The notes under the pieces are model-generated. The model had not been told where the DNA came from, did not search any database, and was given only the letters and a program-made list of their open reading frames with translations. DNA of 64,000 nt from Sesamum alatum (taxonomy: Eukaryota > Streptophyta > Magnoliopsida > Lamiales > Pedaliaceae), in assembly GCA_034509735.1 (NCBI GenBank), contig JACGWO010000006.1:7765001-7829000 (forward strand), written 5' to 3'. Of the stretch, positions 10,380 through 20,877 are shown piece after piece (the stretch's first letter is position 1; the number at the start of each line of letters is the position of its first letter). The position numbers and the translations under genes were made by a program.

Positions 10380-11282
10380 AGAACTTGTAATATTGATCTC
10401 CATCACGTAAATACCTGAGGTTGAAGCAACATAGTCGTTTTTCAAATCCTTCAAGTATTTTGGGCAATTCCTCTTCCAATGCCCTCCCTGGTTATAATAG
10501 AAGCACTTCTGGTCAGGACTAGGACCATTTTTAGGCTTGGTAGACTTAGCAACTGTTTTTCCATAACCTTGCTTCCCAAAAGCCTTCTTCTTGTTCTTGT
10601 TGCCTCCCTTCTTAAAAGCATTTTTCTTCTTTTGAACTATTAAGACATTTTTCTTTGGTTCACTTTGGATGCTCTTTTCAGCAGTTTGAGCATCCCTAGA
10701 AGCTCATGAGAAGCCTTATCCAAGTTGTTGATATGGTAGTTAACCACAAAGTTTGCATAATCTATATGCAGAGTGTAGAGGATAATGTCAGTTGCAAGCT
10801 CGTTTCCAAGTGGAACACCCAAACTCTCCAAGTTCTCAAACAATCATATCATCCTAAGAACATGAGGACCAACAAGTTCATCATCCTTCTGCCTGCTTTC
10901 CAGAATAGTAGTCACAGTTTCAAATCGTTCAACTCTAGTTGTCTTACCAAACATAGCTTTGAGTTGAATGATGAGGACATAGGCCTCCATGTCCTCAAAT
11001 TGCCTTTTTGCAATTCAGGGACCATAGAGAGCAGCATCAAGCATGCTACATCCTAAGATCGTTCCGTACGAGCTTCATAAGATGTCTTTTTTGTAGTAGG
11101 AGTATCATCAGAGGTTTGTTAGGACCTGGTGTATCCAATACATCTATCTTTTTATCTTGTTTGAGAACACTTCTCAACTGTCTTTCCCAATCGAGAAAAT
11201 TAGTCCCATTAAGCTTTTATTTTTCTAGTATAGCGTGATAACTAAAGTTTGAAAGCGTACTTGGATTTGAGTTACTAGCCAT
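10380..11282 (-). pseudogene. Copia gag remnant
   Basis: The frame begins with ATG at 11282 (MASNSNPSTLSNF) and continues through a typical copia gag start (LNGTNFLDWERQLRSVLKQD). Stops and frameshifts follow. Recognisable parts are the helical gag core (MFENLESLGVPLGNELATD, 10790-10843) and a lysine-rich linker. The nucleic-acid-binding zinc knuckle is at 10464-10505. The knuckle reads CFYYNQGGHWKRNC, so the second cysteine of the CX2CX4HX4C pattern is replaced by tyrosine. The downstream protease start is cut. The gene is not functional. Confidence 0.75.
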
Positions 11283-12876
11283 CTACAAATAAAAGGAAAT
11301 GAAAAATAATTAACAAACAGGATTATTCAAGAATAAATTAAGTTTAAAACGAAAACTTAATTTTATTCCATTAAAATTCAGATTAAAATGCCCTATAGAA
11401 TTTTAATGATTCCTAAGTGTTACTAAGTGGAATGGCAACAAACTCAATATTATTAGGGTCTTAGTTATTTAAGTTAATTCATTAAAAGTGAACTTATAAT
11501 TAAAAATTAACTCTAAACAACTTAGCATGCGTTATAATAATAATAAAGCAATAAAATTAATAATGCATTCACAAGTGATCCTAGTATGGCCCCTGTACTT
11601 AAAGAACTAATCTTCAAGTCTGTATTGCTATGAACCTCTTGGATCTCCATCCATCTTGAAGTTACCACCACCATGGAATACATAGGGTCTTGTAATTTAA
11701 ATAAAAATTTAAATGCAATAAATTAAACCTAGTCTAACTATTACATTCAAAACATCTAACGATTCACAGATCGTATTTAAATTACATTCAAAACATGACA
11801 GCTTGCAAATCGTATTATCTGTCCTAATTTGGGCCATACTAGTCACGAAAACCAAAAAAGAAAAAACTCAATTCATTCACCCACTTACTATATGTAAGTG
11901 GCCCATGCATATAAAATTAAATAAATTTAAAGATATAGCATGAATTATAAATTATAATTATATGAATAATAATCAGATTATCAACTATTAATGTTGCATG
12001 ATAATATTTATTCATAATCAAATAATTTTAGTTAACGGCTCCCACTTAATAAATAATCCCTATTAGAATTCAGTGAGAAAATTATTGAAATAACTTATTA
12101 ACCATTAATAAAATTTTAACAATTAAAAAGTCTCCCTTTAAAACTTGAAAATAACCAAAACAGACTATAGGACAAATTTTATGCATCATAAAAATTTAAA
12201 CAACCTTCCATAAGATTAATATTCATAATCCCATTATGATTAGGAACTCAATTTAGGTGATTAACATAAAATAGCCAAATAATACCAAAATGAAATTTTG
12301 ACAAAATATTATTCGAGTATTGCTAATAACAATTTAAACAACTTTTGTTAAAAATAAATATAATTAGCCGAAAACTTAAGAACAATTTGACAAGTTTCAA
12401 AACTAATAGATTCGGTAATTAATTATAATAGACAAAATAATGAAATAACTTTTAATCAGTAATTGTAATTTTATTATTAATAATGATCAATTATTAATAA
12501 CAATTATACTAACCGAAAAATCAAAAATAAAATCACAAATTTCGGCCCATTAAAAAATTTACTAGATCCAATTGTAACTAATCTTATTTTTAAGAAAATT
12601 AATAAGATCCTATCCAGATTAAATTATCTTGACAATATCAGTTCATAACTTTACAAATTAAAATCAATTTCATGTTTTTTTAAACACTTTAAAACAAACA
12701 TGAAATGTGTAACTTTTACATTTGAATTCGATAATGTCCTCCATAAGGTTCTTAACTTTATTTCAAATCCTATCTATTGTTCATGCAATTAATAATTCAT
12801 GTTAAAATTAACGAGTTCATATACAATTATAAATTTACATCAACTTTTAATCATGACCAAAGTATATTATTAAAAA
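11283..12876 (-). other. Long AT-rich leader of the copia element
   Basis: About 1.6 kb between the primer-binding site and the gag ATG has no open frame of note and is strongly A/T-rich. Leaders of this length are unusual for copia elements; part of it may be later insertions that I could not delimit. Confidence 0.5.
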
Positions 12877-12890
12877 GTTCTCTAATACCA
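12877..12890 (-). other. Primer-binding site (initiator tRNA-Met type)
   Basis: On the minus strand TGGTATTAGAGAAC follows the LTR end by one base. It is a one-to-few-base variant of the common plant copia PBS TGGTATCAGAGC, which is complementary to the 3' end of initiator tRNA-Met. Confidence 0.7.
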
Positions 12891-12891
12891 T

Positions 12892-13665
12892 TGTTAGGAT
12901 TTTAGACCTATAACTATTATAGGGCGGAAAATTATAATCTTCCCAAGATCCAGTTAATAAACATACAATGTACCATGATAAAAGTTGAGTAGAAATATTA
13001 CCCTTGAAGCATGAATTCACGTGTAATATTCCAGAGATAAGAGCTGCAAATGAAGCTACTCCGCTAGTATCCACGAGCAACAATCGGCTATGGGAATCTG
13101 CTAGGATCTTCACCAATGTAGAAGGTTCGATAACACTCTACTCACTTTTGGTAAAATATGAGAATAGAAAATGGAGGAGGATGATCATCAGAATGTATTA
13201 GCACATTCTGCAAAATAAGGCACACTTCTCAAATGGCCAACACTAGTTTTAAAAGGAAAAGGAAATGACTCTTCATTCATCCTTTTAAATGTGAGATTAA
13301 ATGAAAACTCTTGATGTAGTGCCTTTTTATGTTCCTAATTTTAATTAGGTCTTCATAATCCACATTAAGAGTGAATGGAGTTACAAAACTCTAAAAGACT
13401 TCACATGTCACTCACCTGAACATCCTCCATTATAACATATATATATATATAGATACGCCATGTTAATAACCCATAACATGTTACTATAATGTGTGATCCA
13501 ACAGGATTTAATTAACACTAAGTTAGGGACTAAACCCAACAATAGTAAGTGGCTTTGAGCAAAACATTAATACTCCTTACTGTTAATTAAATAATTATCA
13601 TCTCTGTTTAATAATATGATTTAACTATTTAAATAATACACTTGATTTGTGGAACACTTCCAACA
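12892..13665 (-). repeat. 5' LTR of the truncated copia
   Basis: The 774-base LTR runs TGTTGGAAGTGTTCC to AAATCCTAACA, with the short inverted ends TGTT/AACA. It contains a TATATATATATATA run around 13438 that could act as the promoter TATA region. A fragment of the same LTR family lies at 8508-8620. Confidence 0.7.
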
Positions 13666-15179
13666 GTTTTGTGCTAAAATTCTTCCATATCCTAGATTGC
13701 CATCGGGCTTTCAAGGGTAGTCCGTGAGCTTTTGAACAGAATCTTATTATCCTTGAAAAGATAAATGACTCTCAGATCCCGCTAGACCTATCTCTCAATT
13801 ATTGCGATCTCAATTACTGTAGAATTACTGTTACCTATGTGGTTGCCTCGGTCACCTGACTCGTGTTTGTGAGATCCAATACCGAGAGAACTTTGTTCAT
13901 CCTGGGGATAATCTACCATACGGACCATGTTTACGTGCTCCTTCTAATCAAGCCCGTAGCAGAAACCTGATTAATGTCACCTTGGATAAACCAAGACCTA
14001 CGCCAACTTTCTACAGCTACTCAGCAATGCAGCAATGCACCACACGAGGTGTATCAATTTTTAGTAATTTTCAAATCCCAAACTTACTTCCCCTCGCTCC
14101 ACTGAACCATAGATTGAGCCCAACCCCACCCAAAATCCATTTCCTCCCACACGCTCAATAAATGATGCTCCTACAACTGTCCTCCTAATCCCCCCTCCAC
14201 AAACAAACATGATACCTGCTATAAACCCAGATAGCACACATTATCCTGCCACCATTTCTGATACCACCCTTCATATAGCCCCCATACCAGCCCACCTCAC
14301 TACTCACACTATCCCGAACCATATAAATGTACCCCTCTCCTTTGCACCATCCATCACCACTACACCTATGGATCAACATCTAGAACATCAAAACAAAAAA
14401 TGAAAAAAAAAAAAAAACAACCTAGGAAGAAATTATTGTGCCTTCAAAAAACAAAACTCATCGACCACTCCTCTTTGAGCTCATCGGAATCTCAAGGACC
14501 TGGGAAAGTTGGTCGTTTCGATCTTGTTCTCTCGGACATCACAAATATATCGACGGAGGCTGGCGAGCAACCCCACCAGGAATTATGATACTCCTCAGCT
14601 AGAACTGCCAAGGTCGGGGGCGCCTTGGACAGTTCGCTCTTTCGAATCTCAAATTAGAGAACTTCGCCCCTCATTGGTTTTCTTAATAGAGACCAAGTGC
14701 ACTAGCTACTGCATTGACCAGCTGAAACATAAGTTTGATATGTATGGGATTTCTGTAGATCCTAGAGGCTGTAGTGGTGGATTAGCATTACTGTGGAATA
14801 AGGACACTGAAGTCCAGGTTCAAAGATTTTCTATCAATCACACTGATTCTTCGGACTGTTTGAAGGATGATTTGGATTGATTTCGATTCACAGGTTTTTG
14901 TGGTGAGCCAGATAGCTCTAAGTGAAATATGTCTTGGAATTTGTTGACGAGACTTCATGCTCAATCAGTTTGGCTGTGGTTGATAGGGGGAGACTTCAAT
15001 GAGATTGCGGCACAGTCGGAAAAAGAGAGTGGTCGTTAGAGACAACCTTGGCAGATTAGGAATTTTCGATCGCACTGCAGGATTGTGAACTTTCAGACCT
15101 TGGTTTTGGCGGGTTTCCCTACACGTGGTCCAACAAACAACAAAAGGCTAACACAATTTGGGAACGACTGGACAGATTA
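13666..15179 (+). mobile_element. L1-type LINE, 5' part (ORF1 remnant and endonuclease start)
   Basis: The sequence opens in a decayed ORF1: HRAFKGSP, AFEQNLI-like DUF4283 text near 13700 and a YGPCLRAPSNQA motif near 13920. That motif normally follows the CCHC knuckle. A proline/threonine-rich hinge and an A-rich tract (about 14394-14418) come next, then the endonuclease domain of ORF2. A copia element interrupts the LINE after 15179 and it resumes at 20293-20297. The left end is missing behind the copia LTR at 13665. Confidence 0.8.
14586..15179 (+). pseudogene. LINE ORF2 endonuclease domain, first part
   Basis: This is the N-terminal apurinic-like endonuclease of a plant L1 ORF2, which nicks target DNA to prime reverse transcription. 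The motifs are seen in shifting frames: LLS-NCQGRG (tryptophan codon now TAG), SLVFLIETK with the metal-binding glutamate, GCSGGLALLWNKD, GGDFNEIAAQSEKESG, then FPYTWSNKQQ and WERLDR. At least one stop and several frameshifts disable it. The WERLDRLC line is cut by the copia insertion and continues at 20297. Confidence 0.8.
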
Positions 15180-15577
15180 TGCTGGAAAAGGACGAACGAA
15201 CCTACGAACTCCATGAATGAGAATTGCAATACACTGAAAACTTGATCAGTGTGTTTACTAGAAGAACAAAAATTAGCTCGTGTATTGAGCTTGTACAACA
15301 AAACCCTATTTATAGAAGAGAAGAGAGACGAAGACTTAAAACATATTAAAGCGGTTAACTAACTACCAAATCTAACCTAACCATCTAATCAGTTACTAAT
15401 AACATATTAGAGCAATAAATAACTATCAACTAACAGAAACGTGTACAACAACAAAGTCGTACTTTATGTGAATGCGATTTTCAGTCAGACTTAGTGAAGT
15501 CTTGCTCCTCCTTTTCTGCACTTTTGTACGATGGCCTGCTTGATGTAGATGCAAGCTTAGGAGCTTGTACTTTATCA
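15180..15577 (-). repeat. 3' LTR of the nested copia
   Basis: The 398-base LTR reads TGATAAAGTACAAGC to CCTTTTCCAGCA on the minus strand. It differs from the partner LTR by scattered substitutions and a small indel near 15530. Confidence 0.88.
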
Positions 15578-15595
15578 GCCCCCCTGCAAGTTGAA
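15578..15595 (-). other. Polypurine tract of the nested copia
   Basis: On the minus strand GCAGGGGGGC directly precedes the 3' LTR start TGATAAAG. This is where a plus-strand primer is expected. Confidence 0.7.
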
Positions 15596-16210
15596 CTTTG
15601 GGAGAAATTCACAAGGTTCAACTTGGAGCATGAATTTCGGAAGGCTGCTCCTGACAATGGCTTTGTGAGAATGTCAGCAACCTGTGAGCTGGAATCAACA
15701 TGAGATGGAAGTATGAACCCTTCCTTATACTTATCCCTCACTATGTGGCAATCTATTTCAAGATGCTTTGTACGCTCATGGAAAACTGGATTAGCTGTTA
15801 TATCGAGTGATCCTTTGTTGTCACAAAGAAAAGGAATAGGTAACTGGACAACAACCCCAAGATCCCTCAAGATGTATGTAATCCAGGTTAGTTCACAGAC
15901 TGCTGAAGCCATGCTTCGGTATTCTGCTTCTGCTGTCGACTTTGAGACAGTGGCTTGTTTCTTTGGTCTTCTAATATATAGGAGATCGTCCCAAGCAGAT
16001 GCAGAAGCCTGTCAACGATCTTCTGGTGTCCAAGCAGGCTGCCCAATCTGCATCAGAATAAGTCATTAGTTGTAGTTTATTTGAAAAGAGAAAGAATAAA
16101 CCTGTGCTTGGACATCCCTTTAAGTACTTCACCAAATGGATTGCTGCATTCCAATGCTGTTTGCATGGATTTTGTAGAAACTGACTTAGTGGTTGTGGCA
16201 CGTAGGACAC
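15583..16210 (-). pseudogene. Copia RNase H domain
   Basis: The frames show the end of the RT connection and the RNase H domain. Motifs are AAIHLVKYLKGCPSTGLFF, LMTYSDADWAACLDTRRSLT with the first catalytic aspartates, a broken stretch near 15985, then SAVCELTWITYILRDLG, PFLCDNKGSLDITANPVFH and KHLEIDCHIVRDKY. The usual copia ending VADILTKPLSG is also present. The domain removes the RNA strand after reverse transcription. At least one frameshift (about 15970-15990) and a stop near 16211 break it. Confidence 0.85.
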
Positions 16211-16216
16211 ATCTGG

Positions 16217-17130
16217 TCATGTAAAAGAGAGGTATAGAAGTCTTCCAACTAGCCTTCGATACCTAGAAGGGTCAGGATCTCCTGGATCTGAGATCAACTT
16301 GACACCTACTGGTAGAGGGGACCCTGCTGCCTTGGCTTGTGACAACCCTGCATCTTTAATAATATCCATAGTATACTTCCTTTGAGTTGCTACAAGCCCT
16401 TCTGAAGATCGTGCCAATTCAATGCCCAAGAAATACTTAGCAGGTCCCAAATCTTTAATGGTAAATAGTTCATGCAAATCTGTCTTAACAAGCTTGACTT
16501 GAGTTTCTGATGGTGCTGCTATCAAAATGTCATCCACATATACCAGTAAAACCACAAATCCTTCACTAGTATTCTTGAAAAAGAAGCAATGAACATGTTT
16601 TGATTGGTTAAACCAAAAACTGCCATCTTTTCAGTGAAAACCTGATTCCACTGCCTTGAGGCTTGTTTGAGCCCATACAAAGACTTCCTCAGCTTGCAAA
16701 CTAATCCTTGAGGAACCTTATAACCTTTTGGTGCCTCCATGTAAATATCCTCATCAAGCCTTCCATCCAATAAGGCATTATTTATGTCAACTTGATGTAA
16801 TGGCCACCCTCTGGAAGCCACAATTGCCAACAAAACCCTCACAGTAACAGCTTTGGCCACTAGACCAAAACATTCTGTATAGTCTTCTCCTTCTATTTGG
16901 CTGTAGCTCTTCACTACTAACCTAGCCTTGCACCTCTCCACAGAGCCATCCACATTGAGTTTTACTTTATAGACACAACGACACCCAATTTCCTTCTTAT
17001 TATGTGGCAAGGAAGTGAGCTCCCAGGTTCCATTCCTTTCAAGTGCCTGCACTTCTGCCCTCATAGCCTGTCTCCAAGCCTCATGCTTTTCTGCTTCTAT
17101 AAAGTTCTTTGTTTCCTGTAATGCAGACAA
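16217..17130 (-). pseudogene. Copia reverse transcriptase domain
   Basis: The RVT_2-type reverse transcriptase starts at AMRAEVQALERNGTWELT and runs through CRWVYK-like CRCVYKVKLNVDGSVERCKA, HQVDINNALLDGRLDEDIYM and LRKSLYGLKQASRQWN. It reaches the catalytic VYVDDILIAA box in the next frame (about 16520-16550). A frameshift near 16560 separates the two parts. The second part contains KYFLGIELARSSEGL and the LVGRLLYL segment. The active-site aspartates are intact, so the break is recent relative to most elements in the window. Confidence 0.88.
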
Positions 17131-17155
17131 AGAACGTACATGGCAGTTATGTTCA

Positions 17156-18869
17156 TTAGAAAGGGAGCCAGACTGGTTTTCTTGTCTGTCTATCTGACCT
17201 CCTGAGCTGAGTAGGAGCTGTTACTTGCCTAAAAGTGGCTTGCCTTTGGTGAGAGAGACAGTCTGAGTCATCTGTTCCAACATCCGATGCTGGCAAGGGT
17301 AAGCATGGACCTATAGGTTGAGTTTCTCTAAAAGGAAAAATCCCTTCATGAAATATCACATCTCTTGAAACCATAATGGTGTGAGTATCCAAATTAAAAA
17401 ACCTGTATCCTTTCTGACCACATGCATATCCTAAAAACATGTACCTATGAGCACGTTTGTCAAATTTACCCTTTGAAGGTAACACATTTGCAGCAAAACA
17501 AAGACAGCCAAAATTTTAAAATGATCATACACAACCCTTTTGTTATGTAAAACCTCATATAGTGTTTTCCAATCCAACAAGGGTGTAGGAATCCTATTTA
17601 TTATATAAGTGGCAGTCAGTAGAGCCTCTCCCCAGAACCTTTTTGGAAGGTGGGCTTGAAAAAGAATGGCCCTTGCTACCTGAAGAAGGTGTTGATGTTT
17701 TCTCTCCCCAACACCATTTTGTTGTGGAGTATATGCACAAGTCTTTTGATGAACAATACCTTCTTCCTGCAAAAACCTTTGACAGTTTAAACTAGTTAAT
17801 TTAGTCCCATTGTCAGAACGAACCTTCTTGATTCCAACCCCAAACTGTGTCTTTATCATCTTAAAGAAAATCCTCAACTTACCTAGAGACTCAGATTTAT
17901 GCTGCATTAAGTAAATTCAAGTAGCTCTACTATAGTCATCCACTATTGTAAGCATATAGCAAGCATTACTCAAGGAGGGGTCCTTACAAGGTCCCCATAT
18001 ATTTATGTGTATCAAGTCAAAAATATTATTAGAATAGGTGTTACTTAAGGGAAAAGGGGCCCTGTGCTGTTTAGCTATGGGACAAATTTCGCACATGCTC
18101 AAAACACATTTTTTATTGCTTACGAAATGTAATTGTTTCATTACATCAAAAGAAATGTGTCCCAATCGTTTGTGCCAAATATAAAAAATACTGTCCCTAG
18201 CAGAAGTACAAGTAAGTGCAGTCATATCAATTGGCAGCCCCTTGGGGAGAGCTTATTGAATGAGGCTTTGTCCAGTGGATATAACCTTCCTATCTGTCGC
18301 CCTACTGCTATGATCCTCTTAATCAGAGGGTCCTGCAAAACACAATGGTCTTTAGTGAATGTTACATTTAGTTGAGTCTCTGCACAAAGTTTGCTAACGG
18401 ATAAAAGATTGTACTTAAAGGAGGGCACAAGCAGGACATCTTTAAGTCTGAAGTTATTATGTAATTCCACATCCTCTTTTTTAAGCACTTCTTTCTTAGT
18501 ACCATCAGGTAATCTCACAATAGTATGTGTGTGCAAAGCACTCATAGAGGAAAAATATAAAAGCATTAGAACACATATGGCAGATGCCCCACTGTCTATG
18601 ATCCAAGAATCACCAGATACATTGTATGAGGGAGCAAAATTAAGAAATGTACCTGCGAAGTCGTCATAGTCAGCAAGGTTGGTACTAGCATCACTGGTGC
18701 CACCTTGCTGCTGCATTAATCTCATTAGCTCAGATCTAACAATTTCAGTCAAATTAGGCTCACCTTGGTTCCTCTCAACAGTTCCTTGAGAACTGCCTGT
18801 CTCAATTTCTGCATTTGAGCTCCTAGCTCTCCCTATCCCTTCTTCATTGCGCCTCCTTTGATCTATCAT
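17156..18869 (-). pseudogene. Copia protease and integrase domains
   Basis: A gag C-terminal linker leads into the aspartic protease (SWIIDSGASAI, 18578-18610 region), then the pre-integrase zinc-binding box (WHKRLGHISFDVMKQL, CEICPIAKQHRAPF). The integrase core follows (HINIWGPCKD, TIVDDYSRAT, RSDNGTKLTSLNCQRFLQ, YTPQQNGVGERKHQHLLQ, LPKRFWGEAL). The C-terminal chain LPSKGKFDKRAHRYMFLGYA ends with ISRDVIFHE-like VSRDVIFHEGIFPF. Integrase joins the cDNA to the chromosome. A stop near 17910 and frame changes near 18225 and 17450 inactivate it. Confidence 0.88.
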
Positions 18870-19780
18870 ATTTCTGTACCAATTTGGATATCCATTCAGA
18901 CGGAAGCAGGTCTCTCTGGTGTGCCCAGATCTATTGCAGTTGTTACACCATTGCCCTCTCTTATCCTGATTGCCTCTTCTTGCAGGAGGCCTATATCCAC
19001 CTCATCTTTGTACATCTGTATTTCTTGCATTCATTGCTCCATCAGGGACCCCATTACTCGAACCAACAGAGACCTCTCGTTGTTTTTCAACACGAAGGAT
19101 CATTGAGAAAGCCTTGGCCACAGTGGGTAGAGGGTCTATCAACAACACCTGGTTCTTCACGTAGTCATAACCATCATTCAAGCCCATCAAGAATTGCATC
19201 AAATGATTGGATTCATTCAATTCTGCCATCGCCTTACTGGATCCACAAGAACAAGGGGGTAAAGAAGTCAGAGACGCCAGCTCGTCCCAGAGCTCTTTAA
19301 GCTTAGTAAAGTACGCTTCCACTCCTAAATCTCCTTGCGAGATAGATGCTATTTGCCTTTATAGCTGATAGCGCAATGGTCCATTGCACTCTCCGTACCG
19401 CTTTTCAAGATCTAACCAAAGTTCGCGAGCAGACGTCGTATAAAGAAAAGCTTCAGAGATGTCCTTAGTAATGGAGTTGAGAAGCCAAGAAACGACCATA
19501 CAATCAATCTTGATCCACTGTTCACAAGCTTCTTTCTCCTCAGGTTTCACCAGGTCCCATCAACAAACCCCAATTTAGATTTCGCCCCAAGTCCCAAACG
19601 TACAGAATGGCTCCAAGAGAGGAAATTTGATCCTTCAAATGGTACTGAAACCAGGCTGACACCTGGGTGATCTCCATTGTGCAGCCTCAAACGTTCAGGT
19701 ATAGATTGGGTCTTCTTTTCCTCAGTCTGCCCCATAACATCACCAGTGACGTTCTTTCCAACCATTGCCAAGAACTTCAA
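18870..19780 (-). pseudogene. Copia gag
   Basis: The frame starts near the PBS (ATG at 19780, or more likely 19765 reading MVGKNVTGDVM). It shows the copia gag start (VSVPFEGSNFLSWSHSVRLGL, KSKLGFVDGTW), the UBN2-like core (WIKIDCMVVSWLLNSITKDI, ARELWLDLEKRYGE) and a second half in another frame (YFTKLKELWDELASL, MQFLMGLNDGYDYVKNQVLL). The CCHC knuckle CNNCNRSGHTRETC is intact at 18907-18947. Gag forms the virus-like particle and packages RNA. Frameshifts occur near 19550, 19340 and 19000. Confidence 0.85.
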
Positions 19781-19880
19781 GAGTAATCAAAAATCGAAAA
19801 ATAAAAGGGAAAGCACATCTCAGTAAAAAAAAAATGAAGAATCGCACGAAAGGAACTAATAGCAGGACCAGAGACCATCA

Positions 19881-19899
19881 ATTGATGGCTCTGATACCA
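19881..19899 (-). other. Primer-binding site (initiator tRNA-Met)
   Basis: The minus strand reads TGGTATCAGAGCCATCAAT immediately inside the 5' LTR, the standard plant copia PBS. Confidence 0.9.
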
Positions 19900-20292
19900 T
19901 GCTGGAAAAGGACGAACGAGCCTACAAACTCCATGAATGATAATTGCAATATACTGAAAAACTTCATCAGTGTGTTTACTAGAAGAATAGAAATTAGCTT
20001 GTGTATTGAGCTTGTACAACAAAATCCTATTTATAGAAGAGAAGAGAGAGGAAGACTTAAAACAAATTAAAGCGGTGAACTAACTACCAAATCTAACCTA
20101 ACCACCTAATCAGTTACTAATAACAGATTAGAGCAATAAATAACTATCAACTAACAGAAACGTGTACAACAACAAAGTCGCAATTTATGTGAATGCGATT
20201 TTCAGTCAGACTTAGTGAAGTCTTGCTCCTCCTTTTCTGCACTCTTGTAGCTGCTTGATGTAGATGCAAGCTTAGGAGCTTGTACTTTATCA
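19900..20292 (-). repeat. 5' LTR of the nested copia
   Basis: The 393-base LTR is the partner of 15180-15577, with the same TG/CA ends. It would carry the promoter; no clear TATA box stands out. Confidence 0.88.
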
Positions 20293-20737
20293 GATATGTG
20301 CTAATACGCGCTGGATGAACATGTTCTCGGACGCGATTGATACTCATTTGCAGAAATCAAGATCATACCATTTTCCAATTATGATCAGATTACAACCACA
20401 TATCAACTGGAAAAAGAGTCACGAAAAACCTCTCATCTTTGAAGCCTCGTGGCTCCAATTCGATAAATGTGAAGAAATCGGGAAAGAGGGGTGGTCGTCG
20501 GCTTCGACCAGAAACCTAGAGGGGAATTTCACAAGTTGTGCACAAAGTTGTTTGGCTTATCTCAAGTCTTGGAGTCAGAAGCTCTTACACGATGATCGAG
20601 AACAGATTCTGGAATTGGAAAAACAATTACATGGGCTTAGCACAAAACCTAGGACCGCTGAGAATTCTTTGTTGGAAGGAACATTAAGGACCGAGCATGA
20701 AACATTACTCTCTTCAGAGGAAACATATTGGCATTAA
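20293..20737 (+). pseudogene. LINE ORF2, endonuclease end and linker
   Basis: The frame continues the split endonuclease with CANTRWMNMFSDAIDTHLQK and SYHFPIMIRLQ. It then reaches the post-endonuclease motif FEASWLQFDKCEEI typical of plant L1 ORF2 and a helical linker (ILELEKQLHGLSTKP). A stop follows near 20737; the next piece is in another frame. Confidence 0.75.
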
Positions 20738-20877
20738 AGAGGCAAAACCCATTGGCTTCGGAACAGAGATCGGAATACTTCCTACTTCCATTCTAAAGCC
20801 AGCCATAGGAAATGAACGAACCAAATTCTGAGAATTAAGAACAACGATGGGGAATGGATTTCTGAAAAAGCATATTT

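Larger units (their letters stand above)
10366..13665 (-). mobile_element. Truncated Ty1/copia retrotransposon with one LTR
   Basis: Reading leftwards from 13665 there is an LTR (TGTTGGAAG...CCTAACA), a primer-binding site, a leader of about 1.6 kb, then a gag frame that breaks off where protease should begin (near 10370). Integrase, reverse transcriptase, RNase H and the 3' LTR are missing. The right end abuts LINE sequence, so the element probably inserted into the LINE that continues at 13666. Confidence 0.75.
15180..20292 (-). mobile_element. Ty1/copia retrotransposon nested in a LINE
   Basis: This 5.1-kb element on the minus strand has two LTRs (19900-20292 as 5' LTR, 15180-15577 as 3' LTR), a PBS, a PPT and gag-protease-integrase-RT-RNase H in copia order. 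It splits the LINE inside the codons for ERLDRLC. The target duplication is GATTA on the left (15175-15179) and GATA on the right, apparently with one base lost. Every domain is present, but stops and frameshifts separate them, so it can no longer move by itself. Confidence 0.92.
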
